Source of the DNA: Nitrospirales bacterium
GTDB taxonomy: Bacteria > Nitrospirota > Nitrospiria > Nitrospirales > UBA8639
Length of the DNA: 64,000 bases
Direction of reading: 5' to 3'
Assembly (NCBI GenBank): GCA_021604005.1
Contig: BQIV01000013.1
Location: 45,658 to 109,657 of the forward strand
Shown: one piece after another, positions 45,675 through 54,614 of the stretch
How positions within the stretch are numbered: position 1 is the stretch's first letter
Layout: the number at the start of each line of letters is the position of its first letter
Made by a program: the position numbers and the translations under genes
The notes under the pieces: generated by a model
The model's input: only the letters and a program-made list of their open reading frames with translations
The model's database searches: none
Told to the model about the DNA's origin: nothing

Positions 45675-46397
45675 CTAGCTAGCGGTTTCGATTAGATCAT
45701 TGACAATATTTCGAACGTATGTTTTGTCCGAAAGAATCTCCTGCATCCCTTTTAACACGGCATCTTTTTCTTCTCTCGCGTCAGTCGATTGTGGTGACTG
45801 ACGTTGAAGCACATCCCATTCACTAAACTTTTTTTTCAGTGATGATTCCATTTGGGCCTGCCGTTGCTCAAGTGCTTCACGATTCACATTCAATTTCTGA
45901 CGTAACTCTTCCATTCGTGCTTTATCACCATCCGTAGAAAGGGAACGATATTCTTCCAAATCTTCTTGGAGTTCTAAAATTTCGTCAAACAAATCAGCCG
46001 GAGGATTTGACCGGATTTCTTTCACCGAACCGGCTTCTAAGCGAATTAAATATTCAGCCCGTTGAATAGGGTCTTTCAACGTTCGATAGGCGGTATTGAG
46101 CAAAGCTGAATTGCCAAGGCTTATGATTTGCTCCTGATCATCCTTGTTGGAATAAAAGTCTGGATGAAATGTTCGGCTGAGGTCATAAAATGTTTCTTGA
46201 AGCTTTTCTTGATCAATATCTAACAACCGTGGAAGTCTCATGCAGGTGAAGTAATCTAAATCTTTTGAAAGTGGCTGCACTTTGACGCACTGACCACACA
46301 TATATTCACCTTTCACCTCCGATTGGCAATGCCAGCACATACTCCGCGCCATTGGCAATTCTCGAGATGAGGTATGTGTACCGTGATCGTGTCCCAT
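45675..46397 (-). CDS. hscB: Co-chaperone HscB with N-terminal zinc-finger-like pairs
   Basis: J-domain co-chaperone that brings IscU to HscA. Counting from the ATG at 46397 it has 240 residues, longer than typical HscB of about 170. The extra N-terminus holds CWHC and CGQC, a four-cysteine knuckle like that in mitochondrial HSC20. Next is the J domain with HPD in RTFHPDFYSNKD, then a long helical C-terminal domain (DLFDEILELQEDLEEYR) that binds IscU. A TTG at 46457 and ATGs at 46352 and 46340 are alternative starts; none has a convincing ribosome site. Confidence 0.88.
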   Translation of the reverse strand: MGHDHGTHTSSRELPMARSMCWHCQSEVKGEYMCGQCVKVQPLSKDLDYFTCMRLPRLLDIDQEKLQETFYDLSRTFHPDFYSNKDDQEQIISLGNSALLNTAYRTLKDPIQRAEYLIRLEAGSVKEIRSNPPADLFDEILELQEDLEEYRSLSTDGDKARMEELRQKLNVNREALEQRQAQMESSLKKKFSEWDVLQRQSPQSTDAREEKDAVLKGMQEILSDKTYVRNIVNDLIETAS

Positions 46398-46490
46398 AGT
46401 TTCTAGGCTTCTCGCACAACAGGCATGGCCAACTCCGCCATGCCCGTCAAACTTCAATACATCCGTTACCGACTGATGAACGTCACAAGG

Positions 46491-46844
46491 TCACGCGGAA
46501 AATGACTCCCCACACCCACACGTTTTACTGGCGTTTGGATTGATGAATTTAAACGCTCCACTCACCATATCTTTTTCATAATCAAGCGTCATACCAGATA
46601 AATAAATTTCACTTTTGGCATCAATAATGACCTTCACGCCATCGACTTCAGAGACTGAGTCGAACTCGCCAATTTTTTCATCAAAATTGGTAGTGTAGCT
46701 GAGACCTGAACATCCACCGCCTTTAACCCCAAGGCGAAGTCCACCCTCTGTAATACCTTGGAGGTCAAGCAGACGTTTAACCTCTTTTAAAGCAGCCTCT
46801 GTCAAATTCACGATTGGTTTTTCTGTGGTATCCGTTGTTTCCAT
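46491..46844 (-). CDS. iscA: A-type Fe-S carrier IscA
   Basis: Carrier of 117 residues. I start at the ATG at 46844, preceded by AGAGGAG at good distance; the longer reading abuts iscU without a ribosome site. The three cysteine ligands are in GGGCSGLSYTTNF and KTCGCGESF. It sits between iscU (42-base gap) and hscB, the standard operon order. Confidence 0.94.
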   Translation of the reverse strand: METTDTTEKPIVNLTEAALKEVKRLLDLQGITEGGLRLGVKGGGCSGLSYTTNFDEKIGEFDSVSEVDGVKVIIDAKSEIYLSGMTLDYEKDMVSGAFKFINPNASKTCGCGESFSA

Positions 46845-46886
46845 TATCCACTCCTCTCTTTTACCCAAGTCCACACGTATGGTCAT

Positions 46887-47300
46887 CTACGATGACGAGG
46901 CAGCGCTCTCAACCTTCGGGCTTTCCTCAGCCTTTTTCTTATAGTCATTCAGAGCCGACTTAATGGCATCTTCTGCCAGCACAGAACAGTGAATTTTGAC
47001 TGGCGGTAAGTTCAACTCTTGTACAATTTCCGTATTCTTAATTTTTCCTGCTTCCTCAACGGTCTTCCCTTTGAGCCATTCCGTCGCTAAACTTGAACTC
47101 GCGATCGCGGACCCACACCCAAAGGTTTTAAACTTGGCATCCACAATTGTATCGTTCTCGACTTTTATTTGCAGCTTCATCACATCGCCACATTCAGGAG
47201 CTCCGACGATCCCAGTCCCTACTCCATCCTCTTCTTTTTTGAAGCTTCCCATATTGCGAGGATTGTTGTAGTGGTCAATTACCTTTTCGCTATAGGCCAT
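46887..47300 (-). CDS. iscU: Fe-S scaffold IscU
   Basis: Scaffold of 137 residues on which 2Fe-2S clusters are built. The three cysteines are in GAPECGDV (with the labilising Asp), FGCGSAIASSS and KIHCSVLAEDA. The chaperone recognition motif LPPVK precedes the last one. The C-terminus has an extra Lys/Glu/Ser tail. Strong AAGGAGG ribosome site; 46 bases after iscS. Confidence 0.97.
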   Translation of the reverse strand: MAYSEKVIDHYNNPRNMGSFKKEEDGVGTGIVGAPECGDVMKLQIKVENDTIVDAKFKTFGCGSAIASSSLATEWLKGKTVEEAGKIKNTEIVQELNLPPVKIHCSVLAEDAIKSALNDYKKKAEESPKVESAASSS

Positions 47301-47346
47301 GATGTAAACCTCCTTATATTGACAAGAAATAGTGAAATCAATTTGA

Positions 47347-48561
47347 TTAATGAGCAGCCCATTGCACGGTCTTCAGATCGACACCTTCTTTCGCCATTTC
47401 ATAAAGCGGTGACATCGCGCGCAAGTGGTTGACGGCTTTGACCATACGATCAATCGTGTACTCCACTTCCTCAGCGGTATTAAACCGACCAAGACCAAAC
47501 CGGATGGATGAGTGAGCAAGGTCAGATCCAACACCCAAGGCTCGTAAGACATATGACGGTTCAAGGGTCGCTGAAGTACAAGCCGATCCAGACGACAAGG
47601 CAATCTCTTTAACACCCATCAACAAAGCCTCACCTTCGACATAGGCAAAACTGAGATTCAGGTTACCCGGTAAACGCTCGGTACGATGCCCATTCAGATA
47701 AACCTCTTCCAGTTCCTTGGTAATACCTTCCTCTAAACGATCACGCAACTTGATAAGCCGTTCCGCCTCGCTAGCCATTTCCTGCTCACAAAGCTCACAG
47801 GCTTTTCCAAATCCAACAACAAGGGGAACTGGGAGTGTTCCTGACCGCATACCACGCTCATGCCCGCCTCCATGAATCATAGGCTCAAGACGGACCCGAG
47901 GACCTTTCCGACGAACATAAAGGGCCCCGATGCCTTTTGGTCCATAAATCTTATGGCTGGAAAAGGCCATTAAATCAACACCCAATTCTTGAACATCGAC
48001 TGGAATTTTCCCAACGCCTTGCGTGGCATCGCAGTGAAAAATGATGCCATTTTCTTTAGCAATCTTCCCAATTTCCGCAATCGGATTAATTGTTCCAATC
48101 TCGTTATTCGCTAACATAATGGAGATGAGAATGGTTTTGTCAGTGATGGCATTTCGTACATCTTCGGGATTGACCATTCCATCTTTACCCACATCCAGGT
48201 AGGTAACCTTAACACCCTTTTTCTCTAAGGCTTTCGCGGTATCGATGACGGCACGATGTTCGGTGGAGCTGGTAATAATATGATCACCCTTCTCACGATA
48301 CATCTCCACCACACCCTTGAGAGACAAATTATCAGACTCCGTCGCCCCACTGGTAAAGACAATTTCTTTCGGGTCAGCATGAATGAGTTGCGCAATTTGC
48401 TTTCGAGCTTTATCAACGCCTTCTTCACTCTCCCACCCGAAACTATGATTACGGCTCGCCGAATTTCCGAACTTTTCGGTAAAGTACGGAAGCATCGCTT
48501 CCACGACTCGTGGATCGCACGGGGTTGTGGAATGATTATCTAAATATATCGGCAACTTCAT
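47347..48561 (-). CDS. iscS: Cysteine desulfurase IscS
   Basis: PLP enzyme of 404 residues that takes sulfur from cysteine for Fe-S clusters and tRNA thiolation. The N-terminus [20 protein letters not shown], the PLP lysine in [14 protein letters not shown] and the persulfide cysteine loop in [18 protein letters not shown] identify group I NifS/IscS. Its ATG overlaps the iscR stop as ATGA (48558-48561), so it is translated coupled to its regulator. Confidence 0.97.
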   Translation of the reverse strand: MKLPIYLDNHSTTPCDPRVVEAMLPYFTEKFGNSASRNHSFGWESEEGVDKARKQIAQLIHADPKEIVFTSGATESDNLSLKGVVEMYREKGDHIITSSTEHRAVIDTAKALEKKGVKVTYLDVGKDGMVNPEDVRNAITDKTILISIMLANNEIGTINPIAEIGKIAKENGIIFHCDATQGVGKIPVDVQELGVDLMAFSSHKIYGPKGIGALYVRRKGPRVRLEPMIHGGGHERGMRSGTLPVPLVVGFGKACELCEQEMASEAERLIKLRDRLEEGITKELEEVYLNGHRTERLPGNLNLSFAYVEGEALLMGVKEIALSSGSACTSATLEPSYVLRALGVGSDLAHSSIRFGLGRFNTAEEVEYTIDRMVKAVNHLRAMSPLYEMAKEGVDLKTVQWAAH

Positions 48562-49031
48562 AATTGCACTCCTTCTGCATTACGCGACTCAACAATAATT
48601 AATGGAGAACCCACCATCATATCTTCAATAGACATGCTATTTAACAACTGAGCAATACTTTCTTGAACACGCAAGAGCGGGGTACGAATATTACACCGGT
48701 CCATCTGATCACAGGACGAATCTTCTTTTTCGTGATAACAATCGGCAATACCAAGTGGACCTTCAATCGCCTCTAACACCTGCGCAATGGTAATGAATTT
48801 TGGTTCACGTGCTAAGATGTACCCGCCTTTTGGCCCATTATGGCTTTCAATAATATCTTGCTTCGCTAAGGTTTGCAGCACTTTGGCCAGAAGCTCAACA
48901 GGAATATGATACTCTTCCGCGACTTCCTTGGTATTGACGACACGCGCCTCTGACAAGTCGGCAAATTGGATAGACGCCATATAGTGTAAAGCCATTAGAG
49001 CGTAGTCAGCTTTTTTAGAGAGCTTTAACAT
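48558..49031 (-). CDS. iscR: Rrf2-family Fe-S regulator IscR
   Basis: Repressor of 157 residues with an N-terminal winged helix ([47 protein letters not shown]). Its cluster-binding loop has three cysteines spaced C-x8-C-x5-C ([18 protein letters not shown]). The first spacing is two residues longer than in E. coli IscR, where it is C-x6-C-x5-C. In the holo form it would repress the isc operon it heads. A dyad in the promoter region (49105-49125) is a candidate operator. Confidence 0.92.
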   Translation of the reverse strand: MLKLSKKADYALMALHYMASIQFADLSEARVVNTKEVAEEYHIPVELLAKVLQTLAKQDIIESHNGPKGGYILAREPKFITIAQVLEAIEGPLGIADCYHEKEDSSCDQMDRCNIRTPLLRVQESIAQLLNSMSIEDMMVGSPLIIVESRNAEGVQL

Positions 49032-49104
49032 ATCGTATACATTTTGCTGTTGACCTTTGAAGCAACGAATAATTCCGACTATTGTACTCGTACTTAGGTT
49101 AGCA

Positions 49105-49125
49105 TTGACCTTCGCACCTAGTCAA
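49105..49125. promoter_or_regulatory. Dyad in the iscR promoter, candidate IscR operator
   Basis: Inverted repeat TTGAC-N11-GTCAA in the 236-base divergent iscR/fdx region. On the minus strand its TTGACT half also serves as a plausible -35 box, with CTAACC 17 bases on as a weak -10. A repressor bound here would block iscR transcription. Assignment to IscR rests on position only. Confidence 0.45.
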
Positions 49126-49129
49126 GACT

Positions 49130-49170
49130 AAAATGGTCGGAGATTTAAATCATCGGAGATAAAAATGGTC
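49130..49170. repeat. Direct repeats in the iscR/fdx divergent region
   Basis: AAAATGGTC occurs at 49130-49138 and 49162-49170, and CGGAGAT at 49138-49144 and 49154-49160. The interleaved repeats form a compact array between the two promoters and could be regulator sites for fdx or for both genes. Confidence 0.5.
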
Positions 49171-49267
49171 TGACTTTAGACGCAAAATGTGAAGGACCAT
49201 AAGTTTTTTGTTCACGTATTGACCATAAGTTATTAAAAATTCACGAAACGATTAGTAAGGAGAATCC

Positions 49268-49681
49268 ATGGGAGGCAGCAATCCGTATATAGAAAAAGTT
49301 GAGACACAATCTGCAACACAACCCTTTACCATCACATTTAAAACCCCTGAGGATACGCTTGAAATCAAGGTAGAACCAGAGAAAATACCCTATGGGGAAA
49401 CGGGCCTGCCAGGCAGTGTCTTAGATATCGCCCTTGGAGCCGGCATTGACTTGGAGCATGCCTGCGGAGGAGTCTGTGCCTGCTCCACCTGCCATGTTGT
49501 TGTCAAAGAAGGGCTCGACACCTGTCCGGAACCGACTGAAGATGAAGACGATCAGTTAGAGGAAGCCCCAGGCCTGTCGCTACAATCACGACTGGCATGT
49601 CAATGCGTACCAAATGGGAAAAAGAATTTAGTCATTGAAATTCCGGAGTGGAACAAAAATCTCGTCAAAGAAGCACATTAA
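49268..49681 (+). CDS. fdx: ISC-type 2Fe-2S ferredoxin
   Basis: Adrenodoxin-like ferredoxin of 137 residues supplying electrons to cluster assembly. The ligands are in HACGGVCACSTCHVVV (C-x5-C-x2-C) and the fourth cysteine in RLACQCVPNG. Acidic patch EPTEDEDDQLEEA is the typical partner-binding helix. An N-terminal extension of about 25 residues is present. It is transcribed divergently from iscR, whereas in gamma-proteobacteria it lies inside the isc operon. Strong AAGGAGAA ribosome site. Confidence 0.93.
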   Translation: MGGSNPYIEKVETQSATQPFTITFKTPEDTLEIKVEPEKIPYGETGLPGSVLDIALGAGIDLEHACGGVCACSTCHVVVKEGLDTCPEPTEDEDDQLEEAPGLSLQSRLACQCVPNGKKNLVIEIPEWNKNLVKEAH

Positions 49682-49710
49682 CCCGTAGGTGAGACAATAA
49701 CTTGATAAAA

Positions 49711-49745
49711 AAAAGGCTAGCGAAATTATTCGCTAGCCTTTTTTA
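49711..49745. terminator. Strong hairpin terminator after fdx
   Basis: Perfect 14-base inverted repeat (AAAAGGCTAGCGAA and its complement) around ATTA, with A and T runs at both ends. It can end the fdx transcript on the plus strand and the tRNA-Asn transcript on the minus strand, whose 3' end abuts it. Confidence 0.88.
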
Positions 49746-49821
49746 TGGCTCCCCGGGCAGGACTCGAACCTGCGACCATTCGGTTAACAGCCGAACGCTC
49801 TACCAGCTGAGCTACCGAGGA
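49746..49821 (-). tRNA. tRNA-Asn (anticodon GTT)
   Basis: Reading the minus strand, acceptor TCCTCGG pairs with CCGGGGA (one T-G pair), D-arm GCTC-AGCTGGTA-GAGC, anticodon stem TTCGG/CCGAA with loop CTGTTAA giving anticodon GTT, and T-arm GCAGG-TTCGAAC-CTGC. Discriminator G is followed by an encoded CCA. All four arms are intact. It lies alone between fdx and a small unknown gene. Confidence 0.97.
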
Positions 49822-50022
49822 ATATATATTTGTTACTCTATGTTATAGCCGATTCAGTTATACCGGAATGATAAAGCGCCATCTTGCACAAGTTTGACAT
49901 CCAATTCGCTAAAGAAGACGCAATGAATATACCATATTTGTAATCCTGAGCAATACCCGATCTATATACTCCTGGTACTTTCCTTACTAATGCATTACCC
50001 TCTTTTATATGGCCCAAAGACA

Positions 50023-50292
50023 CTAAAATTGGAAATCTGCAGAATCTTCCTCTCCTTCATCTGCCTCAGAAGCTCCACCTTCAGATAAAGCTAAAAAATG
50101 CCTGGCCCATGAAAGGTAGATGTTACCGCTATCCTTCATGGCATCGGCTCCGTTAATGAGCTTCGTCACAATTTCAGGATCACCACCCGTCCCTTCGATT
50201 TCCTTTGCCCGCAATTCAAGCAGACTATGAAATTGCTCCATCTCAACGCCAATGCTTGATACCTTCTGCCTCAATTCATCACTCATGCCCAT
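50023..50292 (-). CDS. Small acidic helical protein next to the oxidoreductase operon
   Basis: An 89-residue protein, predicted all-helical in its first 70 residues (ELRQKVSSIGVEMEQFHSLL, DPEIVTKLINGADAMKDSGN) with a highly acidic tail (EADEGEEDSADFQF). No cofactor motif is visible and I do not recognise the family. It lies just after the terminator of the 2-oxoacid oxidoreductase operon, on the same strand, so some read-through expression is possible. It might be an accessory subunit or regulator, but this is only a positional guess. Confidence 0.62.
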   Translation of the reverse strand: MGMSDELRQKVSSIGVEMEQFHSLLELRAKEIEGTGGDPEIVTKLINGADAMKDSGNIYLSWARHFLALSEGGASEADEGEEDSADFQF

Positions 50293-50319
50293 GCCTTTCC
50301 AGAAGATCTAAAGAAACAC

Positions 50320-50362
50320 AAAAAGGCCCCGCGATAGCTTGGACGCATCACGGGGCCTCTTT
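50320..50362 (-). terminator. Terminator of the oxidoreductase operon
   Basis: Inverted repeat AAAGGCCCCG / CGGGGCCTTT around a loop of about 19 bases, with a T run on the minus strand. It follows the ferredoxin-subunit stop by about 10 bases. Confidence 0.8.
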
Positions 50363-50372
50363 GAGTCTTTAC

Positions 50373-50651
50373 TTAACCTTGATAGGCTTGGCCAAGCTCA
50401 GCAGCCTCACCCGCTTTTTCCATTAATGTGCCATCGGAGTTCACGGCAACCATATCAATCGCTTGATGTTTTGCAGCATCGCAGACAACCTTACATAATT
50501 CACATCCCTTACATCGATCTATGTTCACCTCTGCGACCATTTTCTCAGAATTTAAATCAAGACAATTGGCTTCAGGGCAATACATAATACATAGCCGACA
50601 CCCTTTTTTCGCCACACACTTCTCATCTGTCACCAGTGCTACATTATACAT
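50373..50651 (-). CDS. porD: 2-oxoacid:ferredoxin oxidoreductase, delta subunit (2x4Fe-4S)
   Basis: A 92-residue bacterial-type ferredoxin subunit. The first cluster motif is CVAKKGCRLCIMYC, with two residues more than usual between its first two cysteines, and the second is CKGCELCKVVC. A C-terminal helix follows. It would wire the catalytic beta subunit to free ferredoxin. Last structural gene before the operon terminator, 27 bases after the gamma gene. Confidence 0.88.
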   Translation of the reverse strand: MYNVALVTDEKCVAKKGCRLCIMYCPEANCLDLNSEKMVAEVNIDRCKGCELCKVVCDAAKHQAIDMVAVNSDGTLMEKAGEAAELGQAYQG

Positions 50652-50678
50652 CTCGACCTATCCTTTATCATTCAAGTG

Positions 50679-51377
50679 TTACGCAGCTACACCAACCTGC
50701 AATTCGACATTATTCTTCTCTGCCCATTCAGCGCCAATTTCATAAGCTCGGGTTACGGTTTCAAGATTCTTTTTCAGTAACATTTCTTTCTTAGCGAACT
50801 TTTTCTTAATGGCTTCATCAAGCGTCGCAGTACCTCCAGATGCCACAAATTTTTTCCCGAACCGTTCTTGCAAGGCAGCTTCAAGCCCTTGCATAGAGAC
50901 ACACTTGGTAATACCCGAGACAGAACCAATCATCGTCATATTTGTGGCTAATTCTGTACCGGCAATTTCCAAGGCAATGTTGGTACCAGGAATTTCAAAG
51001 ACGGCCACATTCAATTCTTTTAGTCGATTCACATCTTCATCTGATAACAAAGGCATATCGGTATTAATAATGACGACTCCACCTTCTTTGATCCCAGAGT
51101 AGAATGGCATGGTATAGCTTTTCCCCATCGTAATGACTTGGGGGTGAAATACCTGGATGACATCAGGAAAAACTAATTCCCCTCGATCATAAATTTTATT
51201 GATGCCAATTCGGCAGTAACTCTCAGCAGGAGCCATTCTCTTTTCTGCTCCAAAGAACGGGTTGGAAATAGCAAACTTCCCATCTTTGGATGCTGCCATA
51301 GCCATGACATGAGCCGCAGTCACAGCACCTTGCCCTCCAAGTCCAGACATTCGAATATTGATTCTTCTTTTAATCAT
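50679..51377 (-). CDS. porG: 2-oxoacid:ferredoxin oxidoreductase, gamma subunit
   Basis: A 232-residue subunit. The N-terminal RMSGLGGQGAVTAAHVMAMA is the gamma-domain signature, followed by NPFFGAEKRMAPAESYCRI and IINTDMPLLSDEDVNRL. The gamma subunit helps bind CoA and holds the complex together. It is 35 bases after the beta gene and 27 before delta. Confidence 0.92.
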   Translation of the reverse strand: MIKRRINIRMSGLGGQGAVTAAHVMAMAASKDGKFAISNPFFGAEKRMAPAESYCRIGINKIYDRGELVFPDVIQVFHPQVITMGKSYTMPFYSGIKEGGVVIINTDMPLLSDEDVNRLKELNVAVFEIPGTNIALEIAGTELATNMTMIGSVSGITKCVSMQGLEAALQERFGKKFVASGGTATLDEAIKKKFAKKEMLLKKNLETVTRAYEIGAEWAEKNNVELQVGVAA

Positions 51378-51412
51378 TGCTCTTGCCCCCTTTGTAGTTC
51401 GGGATACGTACC

Positions 51413-52324
51413 CTAGGCGCCCTGAGACGCCAATTGCTTTTTGGCGGCGGCCTTTCTTTCTTTTTCTTTTGCTGCTATCTCAGTTAACAATTCTTTAGCG
51501 GGCTCACTCACATATTCTTTATATGCAAACCGTTCTGTCGGTTTTTCCGAATCTCGCATTTCTTGAAGCCCTTCCATGCTGTTTTTCCCAATCTCTAAGA
51601 TACATGGAGTATAGAGTTGGAGATATGTTGGCCCAATCTCACGAGCAACATGAATGGCATTTTTGATGACTTTCTCAACTAAGTTTGGTTTGCTGACCGT
51701 ACAATTCACCACATAATGACAACCTGACTCACGAGCAATTTCAGGGAGCCTGACCTTTTCAAACGTCTTTCCAACGGGGGCCATTTTGGCTACAAACCCT
51801 TTTTGCATCAGCCCACTTTCTTGACCACCAGTATTTGCATATAGCTCATTGTCAAAGCAAATAGTCGTGAACTTTTCTTGTCGGAACCAGGCTTGCAAGG
51901 TCATATCCAACCCGATATCGACCGTGGCACCATCACCAGCCAAGACCACCACATCTTTATGACGATCGGGGAAACGGACGCTGAGTGCACGCTTTAATCC
52001 GGAAGCTATGGCGTTTTGGTTGCCAAAGAGTGAATGAATATTATGAACAGCTACATGTGGAAACACCAGACTAGTACAACCCGTTGAACCAACCATGACC
52101 GTATCTTCGGGGTTGGGCAACGAAGCAAGGATGTACCGGAATGCCATAGACTCCGGACAACCCGCACACAAAGAATGCTCTTCGATAAGTTCTTTCGCGT
52201 TGCCAATATCTTTCCATCCACGAGTCTCATTTCCATATGTCGCTCTGTCAACCAAATCTTGATATTCAGGTGGCATGATTTCAAACAATTCAGGAGCGAT
52301 CTTAATTCGTTCTTTACTCATCAT
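51413..52324 (-). CDS. porB: 2-oxoacid:ferredoxin oxidoreductase, beta subunit (TPP-binding)
   Basis: Catalytic subunit of 303 residues. The TPP/Mg motif is GDGATVDIGLDMTLQAWF ending in DNELYANTGGQES. Cysteines in LCAGCPES, GCTSL and YTPCIL are candidates for the proximal 4Fe-4S cluster. The C-terminus is a Lys/Ala-rich tail. Together with alpha it cleaves or forms the C-C bond of pyruvate or 2-oxoglutarate; in autotrophs of this type it runs in the carboxylating direction of the reductive TCA cycle. Sequence alone does not tell me which substrate, so the por names are provisional. Confidence 0.93.
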   Translation of the reverse strand: MMSKERIKIAPELFEIMPPEYQDLVDRATYGNETRGWKDIGNAKELIEEHSLCAGCPESMAFRYILASLPNPEDTVMVGSTGCTSLVFPHVAVHNIHSLFGNQNAIASGLKRALSVRFPDRHKDVVVLAGDGATVDIGLDMTLQAWFRQEKFTTICFDNELYANTGGQESGLMQKGFVAKMAPVGKTFEKVRLPEIARESGCHYVVNCTVSKPNLVEKVIKNAIHVAREIGPTYLQLYTPCILEIGKNSMEGLQEMRDSEKPTERFAYKEYVSEPAKELLTEIAAKEKERKAAAKKQLASQGA

Positions 52325-52374
52325 AATCTCCTTTATAGTATAGCGTTACCGTCGATTGCATTGGACTGTTTGAC

Positions 52375-53583
52375 TCAGCTACCACGGGCAGACAGAGTCT
52401 GCACTTTAATACCAAGCAGTGTTTTAATCTCAGAGGCAATAATCTCAGGAGGCATGGTCATTCCGCCACAGACGTGCGGCCCAGCATGCACACGTTCATT
52501 ATTCGGAATGGTGGCTTTGACTTCTCGTGCCAACCACCCCGTCACATTAAACTCGGGAACGATAATGTGTTTGGCATTTTTCGTCGCCTCTATGATTTCT
52601 TCTCCCGGCCATGGCCGTAATGTTTTCACTTTGACAAGTCCAACCCGTATCCCTTCATCAGCCAAGATTTCAATAGCTTCTCGTCCTTGCGAGACCGCAG
52701 TTCCCGAAGCCAGCAGAAGAATCTCTGCATCGGTATTTTCAGTATCAATCAGCCCATCCAACCAGGCAATCGAATGCTTTCGCGAACGCTCGACCGCAGC
52801 CCAAACCTCTTGCTGCCAACTTGCATGCGTAGCATAACTAATGTAATTACTCTTCATCACGAATGGATCACGCATCATCCGGACAGGCGGACATTCCATA
52901 TCCATGCAGGGAACCGGAGAGCGGTACGGGTCATATGGAGGCAAACACATATCAACCGGAGTCAAATCCACCATATCTTTTGTATGCGTCACAAAGAACC
53001 CATCACAACACAATGCCAATGGAAGATGCACATCAGGCTCCTCTGAAACCATGTACCCCTTCAGAATCCAATCATAGAAGTCTTGTGCCGTTTCAGCATG
53101 CCATACCAACATTCCAGTCTGCATTAAATACGAAATCTCCAGGGTATCGGGCTGAATAGAAAGTGGGGAATTGATACCGCGGCACGTCACAATCATTTGA
53201 ATGGGGAGCCTGGCTCCGGCCCACATTGGAAAATTCTCCATCGCCCGCATCGTCCCCGGCCCAGCAGTTGTAGTGAACACCCGCGCGCCACCGAATGCGG
53301 CACCAGCACATTGCGACATCACCGCAAACTCGCTTTCACCACGGAAATAATCACCGATATAGCCTTCAGCAAATAACTCACCAATCAGTGCTGCCGCTTC
53401 ACTTTGAGGTGTAATGGGATACGCAATCATCACATCGCAACTTGCTCGCCGGATCGCCTCCTTAATGACCTCGCTTCCCGTGAAAAATGAGGGTGTCCGT
53501 TCGGCCTCATGCATCATGTACCTAGGGTCGGTGAATGTTTGCCCTTTATTGTTTTTTTGACCGATGACTGATTGAGTCGCCAT
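52375..53583 (-). CDS. porA: 2-oxoacid:ferredoxin oxidoreductase, alpha subunit
   Basis: Pyrimidine-binding (PP) subunit of 402 residues. Family blocks are TGSEVIKEAIRRASCDVMIA, YPITPQSEAA, GESEFAVMSQCAGAAFGGAR, FTTTAGPGTMRAMENFP and KTLRPWPGEEI. The pair YPITP and GESEFA forms the substrate and TPP pyrimidine pocket. Strong AAAGGAGG ribosome site. The beta gene follows after 50 bases. Confidence 0.94.
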   Translation of the reverse strand: MATQSVIGQKNNKGQTFTDPRYMMHEAERTPSFFTGSEVIKEAIRRASCDVMIAYPITPQSEAAALIGELFAEGYIGDYFRGESEFAVMSQCAGAAFGGARVFTTTAGPGTMRAMENFPMWAGARLPIQMIVTCRGINSPLSIQPDTLEISYLMQTGMLVWHAETAQDFYDWILKGYMVSEEPDVHLPLALCCDGFFVTHTKDMVDLTPVDMCLPPYDPYRSPVPCMDMECPPVRMMRDPFVMKSNYISYATHASWQQEVWAAVERSRKHSIAWLDGLIDTENTDAEILLLASGTAVSQGREAIEILADEGIRVGLVKVKTLRPWPGEEIIEATKNAKHIIVPEFNVTGWLAREVKATIPNNERVHAGPHVCGGMTMPPEIIASEIKTLLGIKVQTLSARGS

Positions 53584-53721
53584 AAGTACGACCTCCTTTT
53601 ATAATTAGGCACATTAGCGGCGTAACCCGAAGTCATATATGACGAAAGTCACGCGACCGTTTTTTGGTTAGATATCCCGTACGATAATCATGCTCAGATT
53701 AATAATGACGCTCTTCCTGCT

Positions 53722-54333
53722 TTACTTGGGAGGCTCAACCGTTCCCTTTAACTTTTTCACCCAATCCGCCAATCTTAATATCTTATCGGCTGTTGTATCT
53801 CGAACAGAAAGCATGGCATCTTCATGCCCGGCTTGCGCGCACATGGCAATGGTATAACAATCTGTTCCACCACGAATAATCTTGAGTGAAAGGTTCGCTT
53901 GGTGGCAATGCACCCCGACAAATATACAGGCATCAATCTTATTATGCCAAATGGTCAGGTTGGGATGATTGGGATTGATTTCAATTTCCGGATTAATTTT
54001 GGGGTATTTCGGTCTATAATCCGGCATGGGGATAAGCATTGGTGTTTGCGTAGAGGCGACACAATCCTTCAAGGTCTCAAACAAATGCCGAATGGCCTTA
54101 GCTTTTTTCGCTGCTTTTTCATTCCATGCCCACAGAACTAAAGGCCCAGGGAAAATGGTAGGAACTTTCGCCGCAAGAAATTGCTTGGCAGCCTCCTCCA
54201 TAGCTTGCTCTTCAGGAACAATCGATCCATGTATATGTCCTTGCCCTGGATCTGGTAAACTATTCCCCATACTCGCAGCCGAAGGAGGAAGAAAGTGCTC
54301 AGGTCCGGGCATTACCTTATAACGTGTGGTCAT
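53722..54333 (-). CDS. porE: 2-oxoacid:ferredoxin oxidoreductase, epsilon-type small subunit
   Basis: A 203-residue protein counted from the ATG at 54333 (a TTG six codons earlier is the alternative). It has no cofactor motif. It is recognisable by its operon position and by features of the fifth subunit of Hydrogenobacter/Nitrospira-type enzymes: PGPLVLWAWNEKAAKKAKAI, LIPMPDYRPKYPKINPEIEI and IFVGVHCHQANLSLKIIRGG. It resembles a small carbon-monoxide-dehydrogenase-accessory-like alpha/beta fold only loosely. Its presence marks the five-subunit class. First gene of the operon, 138 bases before alpha. Confidence 0.75.
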   Translation of the reverse strand: MTTRYKVMPGPEHFLPPSAASMGNSLPDPGQGHIHGSIVPEEQAMEEAAKQFLAAKVPTIFPGPLVLWAWNEKAAKKAKAIRHLFETLKDCVASTQTPMLIPMPDYRPKYPKINPEIEINPNHPNLTIWHNKIDACIFVGVHCHQANLSLKIIRGGTDCYTIAMCAQAGHEDAMLSVRDTTADKILRLADWVKKLKGTVEPPK

Positions 54334-54614
54334 TTTCTTTAAAATCTCCAATGAGTTATAAAATTAACCTCTTAAAAGACATCCATAGCATCCTTCACTC
54401 TATGAGAACCAGGGAATATTCGCAACCTCGAAAAAGGCCCAAGCGATTATTTAATTAGACTAATGAGAAATGAAACTATGAGCCTTTCGCCCCATCCAAC
54501 AGAGAGGTAACGCCCAGTATAGGGGCAATTTTTACACCTTGTCAAATGCTGAACTGAAAGGATCACATCGGATTTCAACAGTCGTTAAGGACGCATTACG
54601 CGTCTACCGCCAAC

